A stretch of 64,000 nucleotides of DNA from Eunapius fragilis. Taxonomy: Eukaryota; Porifera; Demospongiae; Spongillida; Spongillidae. The position numbers and the translations under genes were made by a program. The notes beneath the pieces were generated by a model. The model did not search any database. It was not told the origin of the DNA and saw nothing but the letters and a program-made list of their open reading frames with translations. The stretch lies in NCBI GenBank assembly GCA_963681505.1, contig OY811977.1:7160326-7224325 (forward strand), read 5' to 3'. Positions 21,601-34,247 of this stretch are shown here, one piece after another (the stretch's first letter is position 1; each line of letters starts with the position of its first letter).

Positions 21601-23300
21601 CCAAGGTAAGAAAGAAAAGTTTTTCTACACGAAACCACGGATTATGAAAAGTTTAGATCAATTTCATGCACCTATTTAAAAATAAATAAATATCCACTTA
21701 TCCATGTGTTTACAGTCTGGCACAAAAGGAATTGGATAATGACGTGCGACTAACTCCCTTGCGTCCAAAGCAGATTAGTTTGAGTACTATAATGTCGACG
21801 TGACGCTCTAGTCGGGCGCGCACTACTGCCGACCACAGGAGGTAGCGACTAGTGACTTCAATATTATTTTTAAGAGTAGACTCGATGACCGCAATGAAAT
21901 TAATAACATGGCCGGTAACGGTTATAATAATCAGCTATTCGTAGTACATGTAAGGGTGGAAGAATAGCAGATGCACTATAGTTATGACCTACAGTGTAAG
22001 ATACCGTCCACCGGGCCCACACTGCACTTAACCATTCTTCAACAACACTAATATAAGTACCCCACGCATGTTGATGCATGCAGATCATACGGCTTGACCA
22101 TGCATAAACTATGGCTTCACCTACCAGCCTCGCCGTACTAAGAAATCAGCATCCAATTCTACAACACCATTTAAAGGATCAGAGCATCCAGCTGTATAAT
22201 ATGATATCACTGTACCTCCTTTATGAAGTACATATGTACTTAACAGCATCCTGTCTAACATGGTGACAAATTTGCCCTCAATCGGGACAAACGCACCCCC
22301 GCATTGAACCGGATCACTTTGTGGGACAACAGGCTAGTGTGGATTTGTGTACAACAGCCGTGATAATTCAACATACCTTGGCGGAAAGTAAACATTATCT
22401 AAAGTTTTACAAACGAATCTGATAAAACCTGAACAAAGACAGTATCAAAACTTGTGTCGCAATTTATATTTCACTTGTATACGATTCCACGCGGTTAGTT
22501 TTCTTTTTTTTGTTTTTCTTCAATGTGAAATGCAATTGATAAAATCGATTTTGATTTATAAGAATGTGTTAGAGTTTCAGCAGCGATTACCTTTATCATA
22601 TACATGACACAATAAAGTAGAGACACAGGGGAAAACAGCTCTGTCATTCAAAAGCAGCATTTGTGTTTGAAGTTGATGAATGTATCGGCACTTCTATGTG
22701 CAAGAAAATATAAATGAACATCATCTACTGTTATGCACACCTATATTGTTAATAATCAGATCGGTACATAAAATATGCCTCTCCCACTATACACACATGC
22801 ACATGCACACATACAAACAGATTTCTCAATTTCCCATCATCATATAATGAAAATAACAAGAAGTGACGGCCTTTGGGATATGAATGTGTAAGTATGTATG
22901 TGAGTGTGTGAGTGTGTGTGTGTGTGCGTGTTGTGTGTGTGTGTGTGTGTTGCATTGGTATGTGTGCAATAGGTCCATTGTTGTACTCAAGTAGGGACAG
23001 CCATTCTCTTCCATAACAATGCACATGTACATGTGTACATAAAACGGATTAGTTGTAAATTTCTCTAGTGTGGATTTATGTCATTCCCTTTGTAAACGGT
23101 AAACAAACAAAAAATACTGAATGCGAGTTTGGCTTCTGTTCTTTACCTATTGCTTCTCATTCGTTACATTGTCAACTAACTGTGTACACGCATCAGCAGG
23201 AAACCGAATTATCAGATATATGGCTAAATCTTGCAGTTGCTAGACAAACTTAACGAAACAAGGAATCGATATCGTTCCTTAATAGGCCCTACGTGATTTC
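21601..23300 (+). other. Gene-free conserved 5' region of unit I
   Basis: 22020-22245 is an inverted-repeat arm whose partner in other units lies at about 36510-36690, 49120-49300 and 55710-55885. 22560-23300 is conserved upstream of every gene copy (about 45250-45960, 52500-53050, 59630-60115, 61120-61505 and 62816-63076). It includes a CA/GT-rich stretch near 22790-22950. No gene is seen here. Confidence 0.6.
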
Positions 23301-23307
23301 GGGTGTG

Positions 23308-23340
23308 TATATAAATGCTATCGATGGGTCACTCAGTCAT
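23308..23340 (+). promoter_or_regulatory. TATA box and initiator of first secreted-protein gene
   Basis: TATATAAAT (23308-23316) is followed 27 bp later by TCAGTC, a good initiator with predicted +1 A at 23335, 47 bp before the ATG. The arrangement is identical upstream of the genes at 46044 and 53131. Confidence 0.75.
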
Positions 23341-23381
23341 CACGAAACAGGTGGATACGCGTATACCCATTAGGAAAGGTC

Positions 23382-23912
23382 ATGGCAATGAAAGTACTTC
23401 TGATCCTTGCTGTTGCTCTTTTGGTGGCGTACGTTGCCCGCTCAGCTCCGGCCACTGAGGGGTACAAATTGTGCAGCCATAATGCAGGAAAGTGTGTTCG
23501 TGTCTACAACAACGGAGCCATCTCAGCCAATAGTTTAAACCCAAAGGCGTCTGTATTCAAAATGTACCCCAAGAACGACCGAGTAGAATTCGAGCTTAAA
23601 ACAAAGCCAAGAATGTTCCTGATGTTGAAAAAACTAAACCATTCCATTGCTGAAGACGTCAGCAATACCACCTCGCTACCAATGAACGTAACAGCTAACC
23701 AAACTGTCGTTCATGAATACATTCTTGTGGTGGACTATCCTTCTGAGCCGTACCTAACGCAATGGAAGAAAAGCACAACCTCCGGTGCACTTTTTCAGAA
23801 AGTGGATGAGAACACGACGTGTGCCATTTCGTTTGACAGTAGCGGGAAAGTGGCTGGTCCATGCAATTTATCAGCAGTGGATAGTATTAATCTAATTCGA
23901 CACAACGAATAA
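23382..23912 (+). CDS. Secreted FGF-like beta-trefoil protein, copy 1
   Basis: 176 residues, single exon. Residues 1-21 form a signal peptide (MAMK then a hydrophobic run, cleavage likely at ARS-AP). The mature part has G-K-C-V-R-V-Y-N-N-G (36-45), a Y-x-K-N-D-R-V-E-F-E-L strand (62-72) and R-M-F-L-M-L-K (77-83), an order and spacing that resembles the opening strands of FGF/IL-1-type beta-trefoils. Four cysteines (31, 38, 147, 161) could make two disulfides. Six N-glycosylation sequons (N86, 95, 102, 106, 144, 162), four of them clustered at 86-106. It should be a small secreted glycoprotein, perhaps a ligand; the receptor is unknown. Start chosen at the ATG 47 bp after the initiator. Close paralogues at 46044 and 53131, a divergent one at 38975. 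Family assignment is by eye; secretion is the firmer claim. Confidence 0.8.
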   Translation: MAMKVLLILAVALLVAYVARSAPATEGYKLCSHNAGKCVRVYNNGAISANSLNPKASVFKMYPKNDRVEFELKTKPRMFLMLKKLNHSIAEDVSNTTSLPMNVTANQTVVHEYILVVDYPSEPYLTQWKKSTTSGALFQKVDENTTCAISFDSSGKVAGPCNLSAVDSINLIRHNE

Positions 23913-24198
23913 CAAGAAACAATAATAATTGAAGCAATGCAGTAGGATAGGATGTAGCCAAGGACATTAATGTTTTTCTTCAGTATTACGTGCTCTATTC
24001 TATGTCAATCGTTTTCATATACACTGTATGCGAATGTTCTTATATTTCAATCAGGTTCATATGCTTAAAAATCATCCCCCCCCCCCCCACCCCCTTCCCT
24101 CTCCCTCTATCAAAATGCGCCTAATTCCTCCATCTTGGCAACTATTTATTAATGTAATGAAGCCATTGTTCTGTTTATCCATGCACAGAGAAATACGT
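23913..24198 (+). other. 3' flank of copy 1, broken by insertion
   Basis: Matches the 3' flanks at 46536-46840 and 53626-53945, including a poly-C tract (about 24076-24089). No AATAAA is seen close to the stop, so the polyadenylation signal is probably a variant such as AATAATAA. The homology stops at 24198 and resumes at 34775. Confidence 0.65.
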
Positions 24199-25013
24199 GG
24201 GGCAGTGCAAGAGAAAACTGGGCTTATGTGATTTTTAACATTTCTTCAATTCATTTTGCAGTATCGTTGCGACCTTTAAAGCTCTGTCCTTCAAACTTAC
24301 TACATATATTACCGGACCATTTTGCTACCGCATTTCATTGTCGAATGTTTTTTATTTACTCCCTGGGGGGTCCTCATGATTAAACAACCAGAACAGTTAG
24401 ATTTCAATGGATCTCGATGAAAGAATGCCTTTTCGCGTTCAAATTTGCAGCACATTTACATCACTGCACCCGCTATTCTTTCCGCCTTTTCGTTTGAGAT
24501 GTCATGAGCGGTTACAAAACTGCGGCGTTTGAAAGTTTTCGTTCATTTGTCTTCCGATTGCTCCGCCATTGTACCGTCATTGCTATTTTAACCCCGTGAC
24601 TACGAGACACTGCCCATCAAGTGCCCCACCCTCCCTCGAATCGATAGCCCAGGCCATCCGGAGGTGGACCTGGCATTTTGCAAGTTGCTTGTCACGTGAG
24701 CATCACTAGGTTACACCGGTCTGCGTCTCCATCAGTTGCGTAAACAAGTTGGGAGTTTACGGTGGCGCGTGGCGACATGAAAACGTCGTATTGATCGAGC
24801 CTACGCGATCCAAAGGCTAAGATAACGTGCGTAAGCTCAAACCCTTTTGCAATCACGTATTGTAGTTGAGCTTGTATGGTTGTTCATTTCTACGTGGGTG
24901 ATTCGTTTTTTTTTTTTTTTCTCGGACACAGGCCCCACGTGCTGTCGATCGTGTATTTGTGACTGAGATATAATCGCTACACGTCATCCTACTTAAACTC
25001 GACCGCGCAGCGT

Positions 25014-25280
25014 TTGTGTTCACTGCAATGTATACATGAAGACGATTTGGTATGGTACGTTACCCTAGTAGTTTACACCCATGCCAGTTTAAAATCCGGT
25101 ATTATGGAGACTGTTGCCTGTGAGCAGCAAAGTGATGACCAATCAGTTTACACCACTGATGGCATAACATACACTATGCCAGTATTATCTGGCCACAATG
25201 GTGCTGTTGACAATACTCAGACCCCCAAAATTTATGCCTTCAACACATTGGAAATCTTGTACACACAATTGTCTGTATGA
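25014..25280 (+). CDS. Unrecognised open frame in left arm
   Basis: Up to 89 residues. A likelier start is the Met at 25104 (METVACEQQSDDQSVYTT...). The corresponding stretch in the right arm (about 33238-33370, minus strand) keeps the HEDDL-x-WYVTLVVYTHAS segment but loses 13 bases after MET and then diverges. I do not recognise the sequence. Acidic and Ser/Thr-rich, no motif. Possibly a first exon of an element gene; equally likely chance. Confidence 0.2.
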   Translation: MCSLQCIHEDDLVWYVTLVVYTHASLKSGIMETVACEQQSDDQSVYTTDGITYTMPVLSGHNGAVDNTQTPKIYAFNTLEILYTQLSV

Positions 25281-27789
25281 TGTGTACATTGACTATGTAG
25301 TCCCTCACTACAAGTCACACACAAAATAACTGTGCACACACACTCCCACACAAAAATATCACAGTTCTTGGGGTAAGCAGTATGCAGTGTGTCCCTTAAT
25401 ACGGCTTGCTTGCATTCAGACTTCATACCACTCGGGTATACTTGCTCCTATTAGATGCACTTGTATGTGTTGCCTGTGTCTGCAACTGTGGCTCATTACA
25501 TTAATAGATGGTCACAACATCTATACAAGCTAAGCACACCTAAACGAGTAGAATCACACAGGTATGCACGCAGTCATGGTAAAGGCACATCGCTTACATT
25601 CTCATGCAGGACACTAGACTGACCACAAAGCCTTAGCCTCTTGTTCTATCCCTGTAAAGAGTTAAGGAACCAGTCTCAAAAACTTCTACTGTTGCTTGGA
25701 GACATCCAATTCTAAGTCACATGCCATGCTCATACTGGTATCATAGCAGATCCCATCCCCAGACAAAATATCCAAAAGCAAAATAAATATGTCCCCCTCT
25801 TTGATAAAATGTCCTCCTTTTTCCCATCCGTTCAAAGAACCTGTGTATGCATGTGAGTGTACATGTGCATGCATGCATGTGTGTGTATGTTTGCTTTCGT
25901 TTATGTGTGCATGTAATTAAAAATACAATGAGCCAACAGGGAATGGTGTGTAGTGCTGTGACTGAAATTGCATTATGTAGTAGTCCAAGTTTGATACAAA
26001 GCACCAATCCATTGGCCACTGGTGCAGCCAAACTTGATTTCCTAGAGCTCTTACAACAGTGCTACATGTACTTGTACAGGCCACATTATTTTGAATTTTA
26101 GTATCCAGGTCAAGATCTATGTTCTGTGCAAATGCAGTTTAGGGAAGGGGGCTTGACGGTCCGTGTAAGAAACCGCCACTCAATATTTCAATTGTTCAAT
26201 TTATTGGAATTTGCAATTTTGACGCACTAATTGCCGATTTTTGATGATATTTGTAATTTTCACTACGTGAATAATTGATCTAGCGAGGTTTTTTCAAATT
26301 TTCAAATTTTCAATAAGAAATTGAAAAATTGAAATTTTGAAAAAGGCTTCGTGCGGGCATTGTTTAATTTTCCAATTTATTCCCTCTCGCGATCACAGAC
26401 CTTGTGGAATGGAACCGACGCGTTGACACCGGACCCTCCCCTCTGGGAACGAGGGCGCATTACAAGCTTAAGTGCCATGATTATGCGTGCGTAGTAGTAT
26501 AGCAGCTGCCGCCACACCGTTCCATGTGCTTAGCCACACGTTGGCCCATACGACACCAGCCGACAGCTCTTTGTGCTTGGCAAGGTACTAGTGCCACAGA
26601 TATTATTACAATTAATACTCGATCGCACAGCGAGCTTGCTAGAATATCGTGCGCTTTACAGTTACAGACGGACACAAGTATACCAGGAGCTCAATTATGT
26701 TGAGCTGTTTTGTTAAACACTTCCCGCTACTTTTGCTTGCTGTAACGTTTAATAGTACTAGTTACCAGCCAACGATCGAAGCTAGTAGCTTTAATAAATG
26801 TGAGCACAACCCAGTTGGGGTAAGGCCCCCTAGCTGGAGGTCTCAACTGATCATGACTGCACCCCTGCTTGCCCCCTGTTTCTAAACTGGTGCCATCACA
26901 AGTCCTGTCCATCCATATTTGCACTGTTCATTGCCTGTATTGCCTGTATTCAATATTCAATGTCAAAGTTAAGTTCTGTCTGTCCCCCTGAATTCTATGT
27001 GGCAACGTAGCAGCCAGCCACACCAGCCCAATGTTTCAGGTGAGCCAAACCAGCCACCATGTGCTGGTGGTACAGTTCCATTTGCTGGAGGTGAGGTAGA
27101 TGTGGGTTTTAAAAAATCCTCTACAACTAAATGACTACAAAAAATGTGGATGTCATGGTGACCACACCCCCACTCCCACCAGCATGCAAGTCAACGGCAC
27201 CAGTGCTTACACGACCCTATCTCAATGACCACAAAGCTCACCAATGGTGCAAGCATCTCTGCCACATGTCTCTGGGCATGCATGTCTGCACACAACTTGT
27301 AACACTCTCAGAGACTGCATGGAAATAAGAATGCGTGTGTCAATGATGTGCACTAGTGAGCTGAGAATGTGTGCAAAATGTAAATGGATAAAAATTGATC
27401 ATAGGAGATAAGCACACTTACTACCTTACTACCACACATACACATACTCACAAAGTAATGCCCCCACTAACAAACTTTGTGCAAGACCCACTTGTTGCAT
27501 CCCTCCATCTTGATCATGAAGTTTTAAAGCAGATCTAGACAATCTGGTGACTGTTCCTTGCTACCACAGGGTAGGTGTGTACATGCAGCCTCTTCTTTGT
27601 TACCAGGCATATATGGTGTAAAGTACGATGAATTGTCCAGTTAGCAAAACAGACATTCTCTTGTGCACATGCGAGAATGGGGAACCCAACACCCAGGCTG
27701 GTTCCCCAATGCTGAACAAACTTATGGGAATGACCCCATAGTGATGGGATTGGGTTCCCCATCATAAACTCTATTCAGCACCACACCAC

Positions 27790-29609
27790 CCAAGGAGTAA
27801 GAATTGTTTTCAGAGATATGTCCAAAGGATATTGCACACTACATTTTTCTGAAGAACAATATTACCATCACATAGAGGATTTTTAGCCTTGCACTTTGAG
27901 TCATGGGCTATGTATGAGCTTAACTGCAAAATTGCTTTGCACTGGACTGCATTGCACGTAAGGCTCTATGTCAATAGCTCATGTGAACGACCTACCAGGC
28001 CACCATCATGCACATGCACAACACACACACATACACATACACACACCACCATGCACCATATACATACATGCACTGGACCCTTCAGAACCCACTTCCAGCT
28101 TGAACGTAACATCTGACAGTCAGAAAACAGGATATCCTAATAGCTTGTGTATGTGATGATGGTGAACATGTGTAGTAGAAATGTGTGAAAAGGGAGGTTA
28201 CAGTCAGCCATATCTCCTGAAAGATTACCAGTAAGAACACGCTCTTACTTTCCCTTCACCCCACACCCTCACCTATCCCTCCACCTCAAACTCTTACCTT
28301 TTCCTTTGTGCCTCAGTACTCTTGGAATCATTCTACTGTCCAATCAGATGAAAGCATTACATTATAACATACAGCAATCTACAATGGCGTCCCCACCCTG
28401 CCACACACACACACTTTGAATACATGCAGAGTTGATATTCATATACTGTTACAGTGCTACACTTCATCCCACATCAACTTTTTCTAGTACCAGAAGTGAG
28501 AAGGAAACAACCTGAAGGCGGTGTAACTGTTAGAAGTGTGATATAGCAGCATATTTAATACGTATTGCGTGGGCGAACAACTTCATAGGCGTATCCCGAT
28601 TATTCTATACATGTACTTTAGGCTGCCCTATAGTTTAAAGGTTTGGCTGAAACCAGGCTGTGCTTGCCACATTGGAAGACGTCGATGTCGATGGCTGCAT
28701 GTAATATATGGTCGGAATAATGAAAATGAAACAGCTGGTTGGTCATGGTTCAAAGCCTTTGTGGTTCAACAAACTCGTACACCTTTTTTTTCCCCTTCAG
28801 AAATGGTTGGCGTGTCCGGCATGCAGAGGGACTATGAAATGCCGTACATGTAAGGGCCAACCTTTTCATTTGAGCCATTTCAGCAATTGTAGTGACAAGT
28901 TTTTCTAATAACATCGACGGACCTCGTTTAGCAAATTAAAGGTACTGTGCATGCCTGCACGCACATGTATGTGTCGTTGGAGAAATTCTTATATGCATGG
29001 TGGCTTGAGAGTATGTAATGTATTAGTAGAGTGTACCAGCGTTCGATGTATAGAAAATAGGCGGCGGATACAACTAGTGTGTAAACAAGTACTGCACAGA
29101 TGCCAAATAAAAAAAGTAATTAAGAGTGATATAAAGTTTTGAAATTGCTAAATTAACATCTATGTGGAAGATGAACAATTAGCAACCCACTTGTCTGGAC
29201 GCCATGATCTAGCAGCCAACTGTTTGTCTGAAGTGGCGCCGAACTTGGATACAGAGTCCTAACACTATATCAATGGGTCCATTGGGAAGGAGGCCATGCA
29301 GTCAATTAAGCGTTGTGAACCAATTGTGCATGCATGGTCATAAACTGTATTGAGTCATGGCGTGACGAATTACATATACGCAAAGTGTGTTCTCTGATAT
29401 TGCAGATGCATTACTGCTACCTTGTTAATTAGTTACAACGCCAACTATTGCCCATGATCAATGGCAGCAGTTTTGTTCGTAGGTGGAGGCACACACTAAT
29501 AGTTGCTATGCACATTTACACACAGTGTCACAGTTTGTTTGCATAAACAGAAGGAATGAGTGGTTGTGTGTCCAGATTTGCATTTGCAAATGTTTTATGA
29601 AAGGGTGGT

Positions 29610-29653
<44 letters not shown>

Positions 29654-30760
29654 TGTGTGTATTCAAGTGTGTTCTTGAGTATTTGATATGGCTCACCTTT
29701 GGACTGTGGCCACACCCTCTTATCTATGCTATTCATATTATTCTGCCAGCGTGCTTGAAAAAAATGAGTCCCTCCATTTGCGAATAGTTCATCCCACTCT
29801 GGCCCCTCCTCCTCACGAATGAGAACATCAGGAGAAGATGACTGCAGTGTTCCATGATGACCACACCCACCCAGGCCTCAACTTACTATGGTGTGAAGAA
29901 ATCGTCAAATAATCTGGTTATGATAGGTAATTTGGCACATACATGCCAACGCTCTGCAAGGCAATTAATTTCTTTCAAACTCAAGCACAAGGAATGCTTC
30001 AGTTCATCCAGGATGGGTGGGTTGTTATAATTTGACACTGTGGGTGCCAGGCAGTCACATAAGTAGAAAAAAGGGGTGCTGTATTGACGTATTTGGTTTT
30101 GCCTGATGGTCCACCTTTACCACGTGCACATGAATGCTAAACCCCTTCCCCCCCCCCCCCCCCCCCCCCCCTTTTGTTAGTTTCCAAGTGATCAGTGATA
30201 TGTAATATTTAGAGCTGTGATATGCATTGCTAAATAATGTGATATGATGCAAAACGTCTGTAGGTAGTACATGTAGTGGCATGCAGCCTCCAATTGTTGC
30301 ACAAGAGGGTGAATGATGCCCGCTCAACCTCACAGATTTGACCTGCACACAGTGCCATTCAGGAGCACTCTGGAAGAATTTCCGGAAGCATTTTTGTTGG
30401 TGGATCTGACTGAGAAAGAGGATATGTGTTAGTTAGGCAATGCATATCACAGCACAAAATATTTCATGTGAGAGCGAACCTAAAACTAACCTGGGGGGGG
30501 GGGGGGGGGGGGAGGGTACCACCCATCTGGTAGAGGTGGACCATTAGGCAAAACCGAATACGTCAATACAGTACCCCTTTTTTCTACTTACATGACTACC
30601 TGGCACCCACAGTGTCAGATTATAACAACTCATCCATCCTGGATGAGCTGAAACATTCCAGGTGCTTCAGTTTCAAAGTGCTTGAATAAAAAATTCCTTG
30701 TTGGCACAGGGTAGCTGTGCACATATTGCAATGGGGAACCAAATTCCATCATTATGGGTT
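27790..30760. other. Loop of the 10.6-kb element
   Basis: Unique sequence between the arms. It contains short CA/GT runs (28018-28045, 29612-29660), poly-C and poly-G tracts (about 30147-30171, 30494-30512), and a smaller inverted repeat (about 29985-30125 against 30525-30665) with its own centre near 30325. One possible exon (28800-28908) is listed separately. Otherwise no gene seen. Confidence 0.55.
28800..28908 (+). CDS. Possible exon with CxxCxG zinc motifs
   Basis: A strong polypyrimidine tract and cag (about 28785-28800) precede an open frame coding KWLACPACRGTMKCRTCKG and about 16 more residues to a stop (28906-28908). The spacing C-x2-C-x-G-x3-C-x2-C-x-G resembles one half of a DnaJ-type zinc-binding domain, but is short and could be another rubredoxin-like knuckle. 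It is the only plausible coding segment in the element's loop. Upstream exons are not identified. Confidence 0.3.
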
Positions 30761-33368
30761 CCCACAAGTTTGTTCAGCATTGGGGAATCAGCCTTGGGGT
30801 TTGGTTCCCCATTCTCACATGTGCACAAGAGAATTGCCCCGTCTCCTGTTGTCTGTTTTGCTAATTGGACAATCCATCGTACTTTACACCATATATGCCT
30901 GGTAACAAAGAAGAGGCTGTATGTACACACCTACCCTGTGGCAACAAGGAACATTCACCAGATTGTCTAGATCTGCTTTAAAACTACATAATCAAGATGG
31001 AGGGATGCAACAAGTGGGTCTTGCACAAAGTTTTTAGTGGGGGCATTACTTTGTGAGTGTGCATGTGTGGTAGTATGTGTGCTTATCTTTTATAATCAAT
31101 TCTTATCCATTTACATTTTGCACACATTCTCAGCTCACTAATGCACATCATCGACACACAAATTCTTATTTCCATGCAGTCTCTGAGAGTGTTACAAGTT
31201 GTGTGCAGGTATACCCAGAGACATGTGGCAGAGAAGCTTGCTTGCACCATTGGTGAACTTTGTAGTCATTGGGATAGGGTCATGTACGCACTGGTGCCAT
31301 TGACTTGCATGCATGGTGGGAGTGGGGGTGTGGTCACCATGACAACCACTTTTTGTGGTAATTTAGTTGTAGCGGATTTTTTAAAACCCACATCTACCTC
31401 ACTTCCAGCACATGGTGGCTGGACTGGCTCACATGAAACAGTGGACTGATGTGGCTGGCTACCTTGTTGCATAGAATTCAGGGGGACAGACAGAACTTAA
31501 CTTTGACCTGAGTTTTAAAATTGGGTACATATACTTGCATTGAATGCACAAATTTATGACATACAGGCAATACAGGCAATGGGGAAAGGGAAATATGGAT
31601 AAACAGGACTTGTGATGGCACCAGTTTAGAAACAGGACAATCCGAGGGCAAGAAATGTGCACATAGGGGACCGACATAACCCCCCCCCCCCCCCGGGGCA
31701 AACAGGTGTGCTGTCATGATCAGTTGAGACCTCCAGCTAGGGGGCCTTACCCCAACTGGGTTGTGTTTACATTGCTACTAGCTTCGATCGCAATTTGCAT
31801 TGGCTGCGTACTAGTACTATTAAACGTTACAGCAAGCAAAAGTAGCGGGAAGTGTTTAACAAAACAGCTCAACATAATTGAGCTCCTGGTATACTTGTGT
31901 CCGTCTGTAACTGTAAAGCGCACGATATTCTAGCAAGCTCAGCTGTGCGATCGAGTATTAATTAGTGATAATATCTGTGGCTACTATTACCTTGCCAAGC
32001 ACAAAGAGCTGTCGGCTAATGTCGTGTGGGCCGAAGTGTGGCTAAGCACATGGAACGGTGTGGCGGCAGCTGCTATACTACTACGCACGCATAATCATGG
32101 CACTTAAGCTTGTAATATGCCCTCGTTCCCAGAGGGGAGTGTCCGGTGTCAACGCGTCGGTTCCATTCCACAGGGTCTGTGATCGTGAGAGGGAATAAAT
32201 TGGAGAATTAAACAATGTCCGCACGAAGCATTTTTCAAATTTTCAATTTTCCAATTTTTAATTGAAATTTTGAAAATTTGAAAAAACCTCGCTAGATCAA
32301 TTATCCACGTAGTGAAAATTACAAATATCATCAAAAATCGGCAATTAGTGCGTCAAAATTGCAAATTCCAATAAATTGAACAATTGAAATATTGAGTGGC
32401 GGTTTCTTACACGGACCCTTGACTGTGGGCAGATTGCTGACCTCAAACACACAATGCACTATGAATTTATGTACAAAGACAACCATAGAATGCTACCCCA
32501 TCCCCATATCAACTACTGACAAACACATGAGTACAAGTTAAGCTTGGCCTGTACAAGTAGCACTGTAGTAGTTTAGCAGCACCAGTGGCTGTTGGATTGG
32601 TGTTTTGTATCAAAACACAATTGTATGGACTACTACATAATGTAGTTTCAGTCAGAACACTACACCTATTGGCTCATTGTATTCTATCAGCTATGCAACA
32701 ACATTGTGCACTGAAATTGTTCCCCTGGACAAAATATGCTAGTAGAATCTGCACATAACCACCTTACAAATCATGTCCCCCAAGGATAGCAGATTATGTC
32801 CCCCTCCAGCAGAAAATACCCCTCCACACACATACACACTTGCACACACAAATACACACGCATATACACTCATGCACACACACAACACACATGCACACAT
32901 ATGCGCACCACACATACAGGTACACTCACATCCATACATCTATGTCACATGCATACACAAGTTCTTTGACTTAACAGGAGGACCCAACACGTTTAAGTGC
33001 ATCTAATAGGAGCAAGTATACCTGAGTGGTATGAAGTCTGAATGCAAGCAAGCCATATTAAGGGACACACTGCATACTGCTTACCCCAAGAACTGTGATA
33101 TTTTTGTGTGGGAGTGTGTGCGCACAGTTATTTTGTGTGCGACTTGTAGTTAGGGTCTACGTAGTCAATGTACACACAATTGTGTATACAAGATTTCCAA
33201 TGTGTTGAAGGCATAAATTTTGGGGGTCTGAGTATTGTCAACGTGGCCTGTAAACTGATTGGTCATCGCTTTGCTGCTCAGTCTCCATAATACCGGATTT
33301 TAAACTGGCATGGGTGTAAACTACTAGGGTAACGTACCATTCCAAATCGTCTTCATGTATACTTTGCA

Positions 33369-33586
33369 CAGGGGTGGATACAGAAGGAGGGGGGGGGGTT
33401 GGGTTGGGAGTTGCAAACCCCCCTTTCATATAAGGTACCTCCCCCTCTTCTTCTAAGCAGCCCCCCCCCCCCACTTTTTGTATCGGGTCTGAAGCGGACA
33501 GCACACCCCCACACACACACCCACACCCTGCTTTTCATATCGTGGGTCTCAACCCCCCCTTTTGGAAAGTTCTGTATCCGCCCCTG
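33369..33586. mobile_element. hAT-like MITE in right arm
   Basis: Ends CAGGGGTGGATACAGAA and TTCTGTATCCGCCCCTG are inverted copies with one mismatch. The left arm of the host element lacks this block (compare 25020-25035), which gives an empty site. The flanking octamers ACTTTGCA and CAGTTGCA are 5/8 identical, consistent with a decayed 8-bp target duplication. CAGGGGCGGAT-type ends are typical of hAT elements. The interior is low-complexity C and G. Confidence 0.75.
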
Positions 33587-33892
33587 CAGTTGCAGTAAAC
33601 ACAAATGCTGCACCGGTCGATCGCGAGTTTAAGTAGGATGACGTTTAGCGTTTATCACAAATACACGAGCGACAGCACGTGTGACCTGTGTCCGAGAAAA
33701 AAAAAAAAAAAAAAACGAATCACCCTCGTAGAAATGAACAACCATACAAGCTCAACTACAATACGTGATTGCAAAAGGGTTTGAGCTTACGCACGTTATC
33801 TTAGCCTTTGGATCACGTAGGCTCGATCAATTCGACGTTTTCATGTCGCCACGCGCCACCGTAAACTCGCAACTCGTTTACGCAACTGATGG

Positions 33893-34247
33893 ACACAGGG
33901 AAAAGTTTCAAAATCCCATGCAGCTATGGTTTTTTTTTTTTTTTTTAACAAAAAGTCATCCTGGAATTGAGCGTCTAGCATGGGAATATCGCAAAAACCA
34001 TCCTGGGATTTGGCGTCCAGGGTGGGTATAGCTTAAAAACCATGCTGGGTTTGTCGAACAAAAACCGTGTTGAGCTCAATTTTATTCATTCCTTCAACAT
34101 GGTTTTTGTTCGACAAACCCAGTATGATTTTTAAGCTTTACCCACCCTGGACGCCAAATTTCAGGATGGTTTTTGCGTTATTCCCATACTAGACGCTCAA
34201 TTCCAGGATGTCTTTTAAAAACCCAAGGCTGGGATTTTTCCTGTGGG
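33893..34247. mobile_element. Foldback MITE in right arm
   Basis: 355 bp absent from the left arm, where CGCAACTGATGG joins AGACGCAG directly (about 24735-24755 reversed). Arms pair across most of the length: GACAAACCCAG and CCACCCTGGACGCCAAAT-type blocks appear in both orientations around a centre near 34075. Contains an oligo-T run near 33930. Confidence 0.75.

Noticed and set aside
33500..33590. Coding frames across the C/G-rich tracts of the right arm
   Set aside because: They lie in a hAT-like MITE and in homopolymers.
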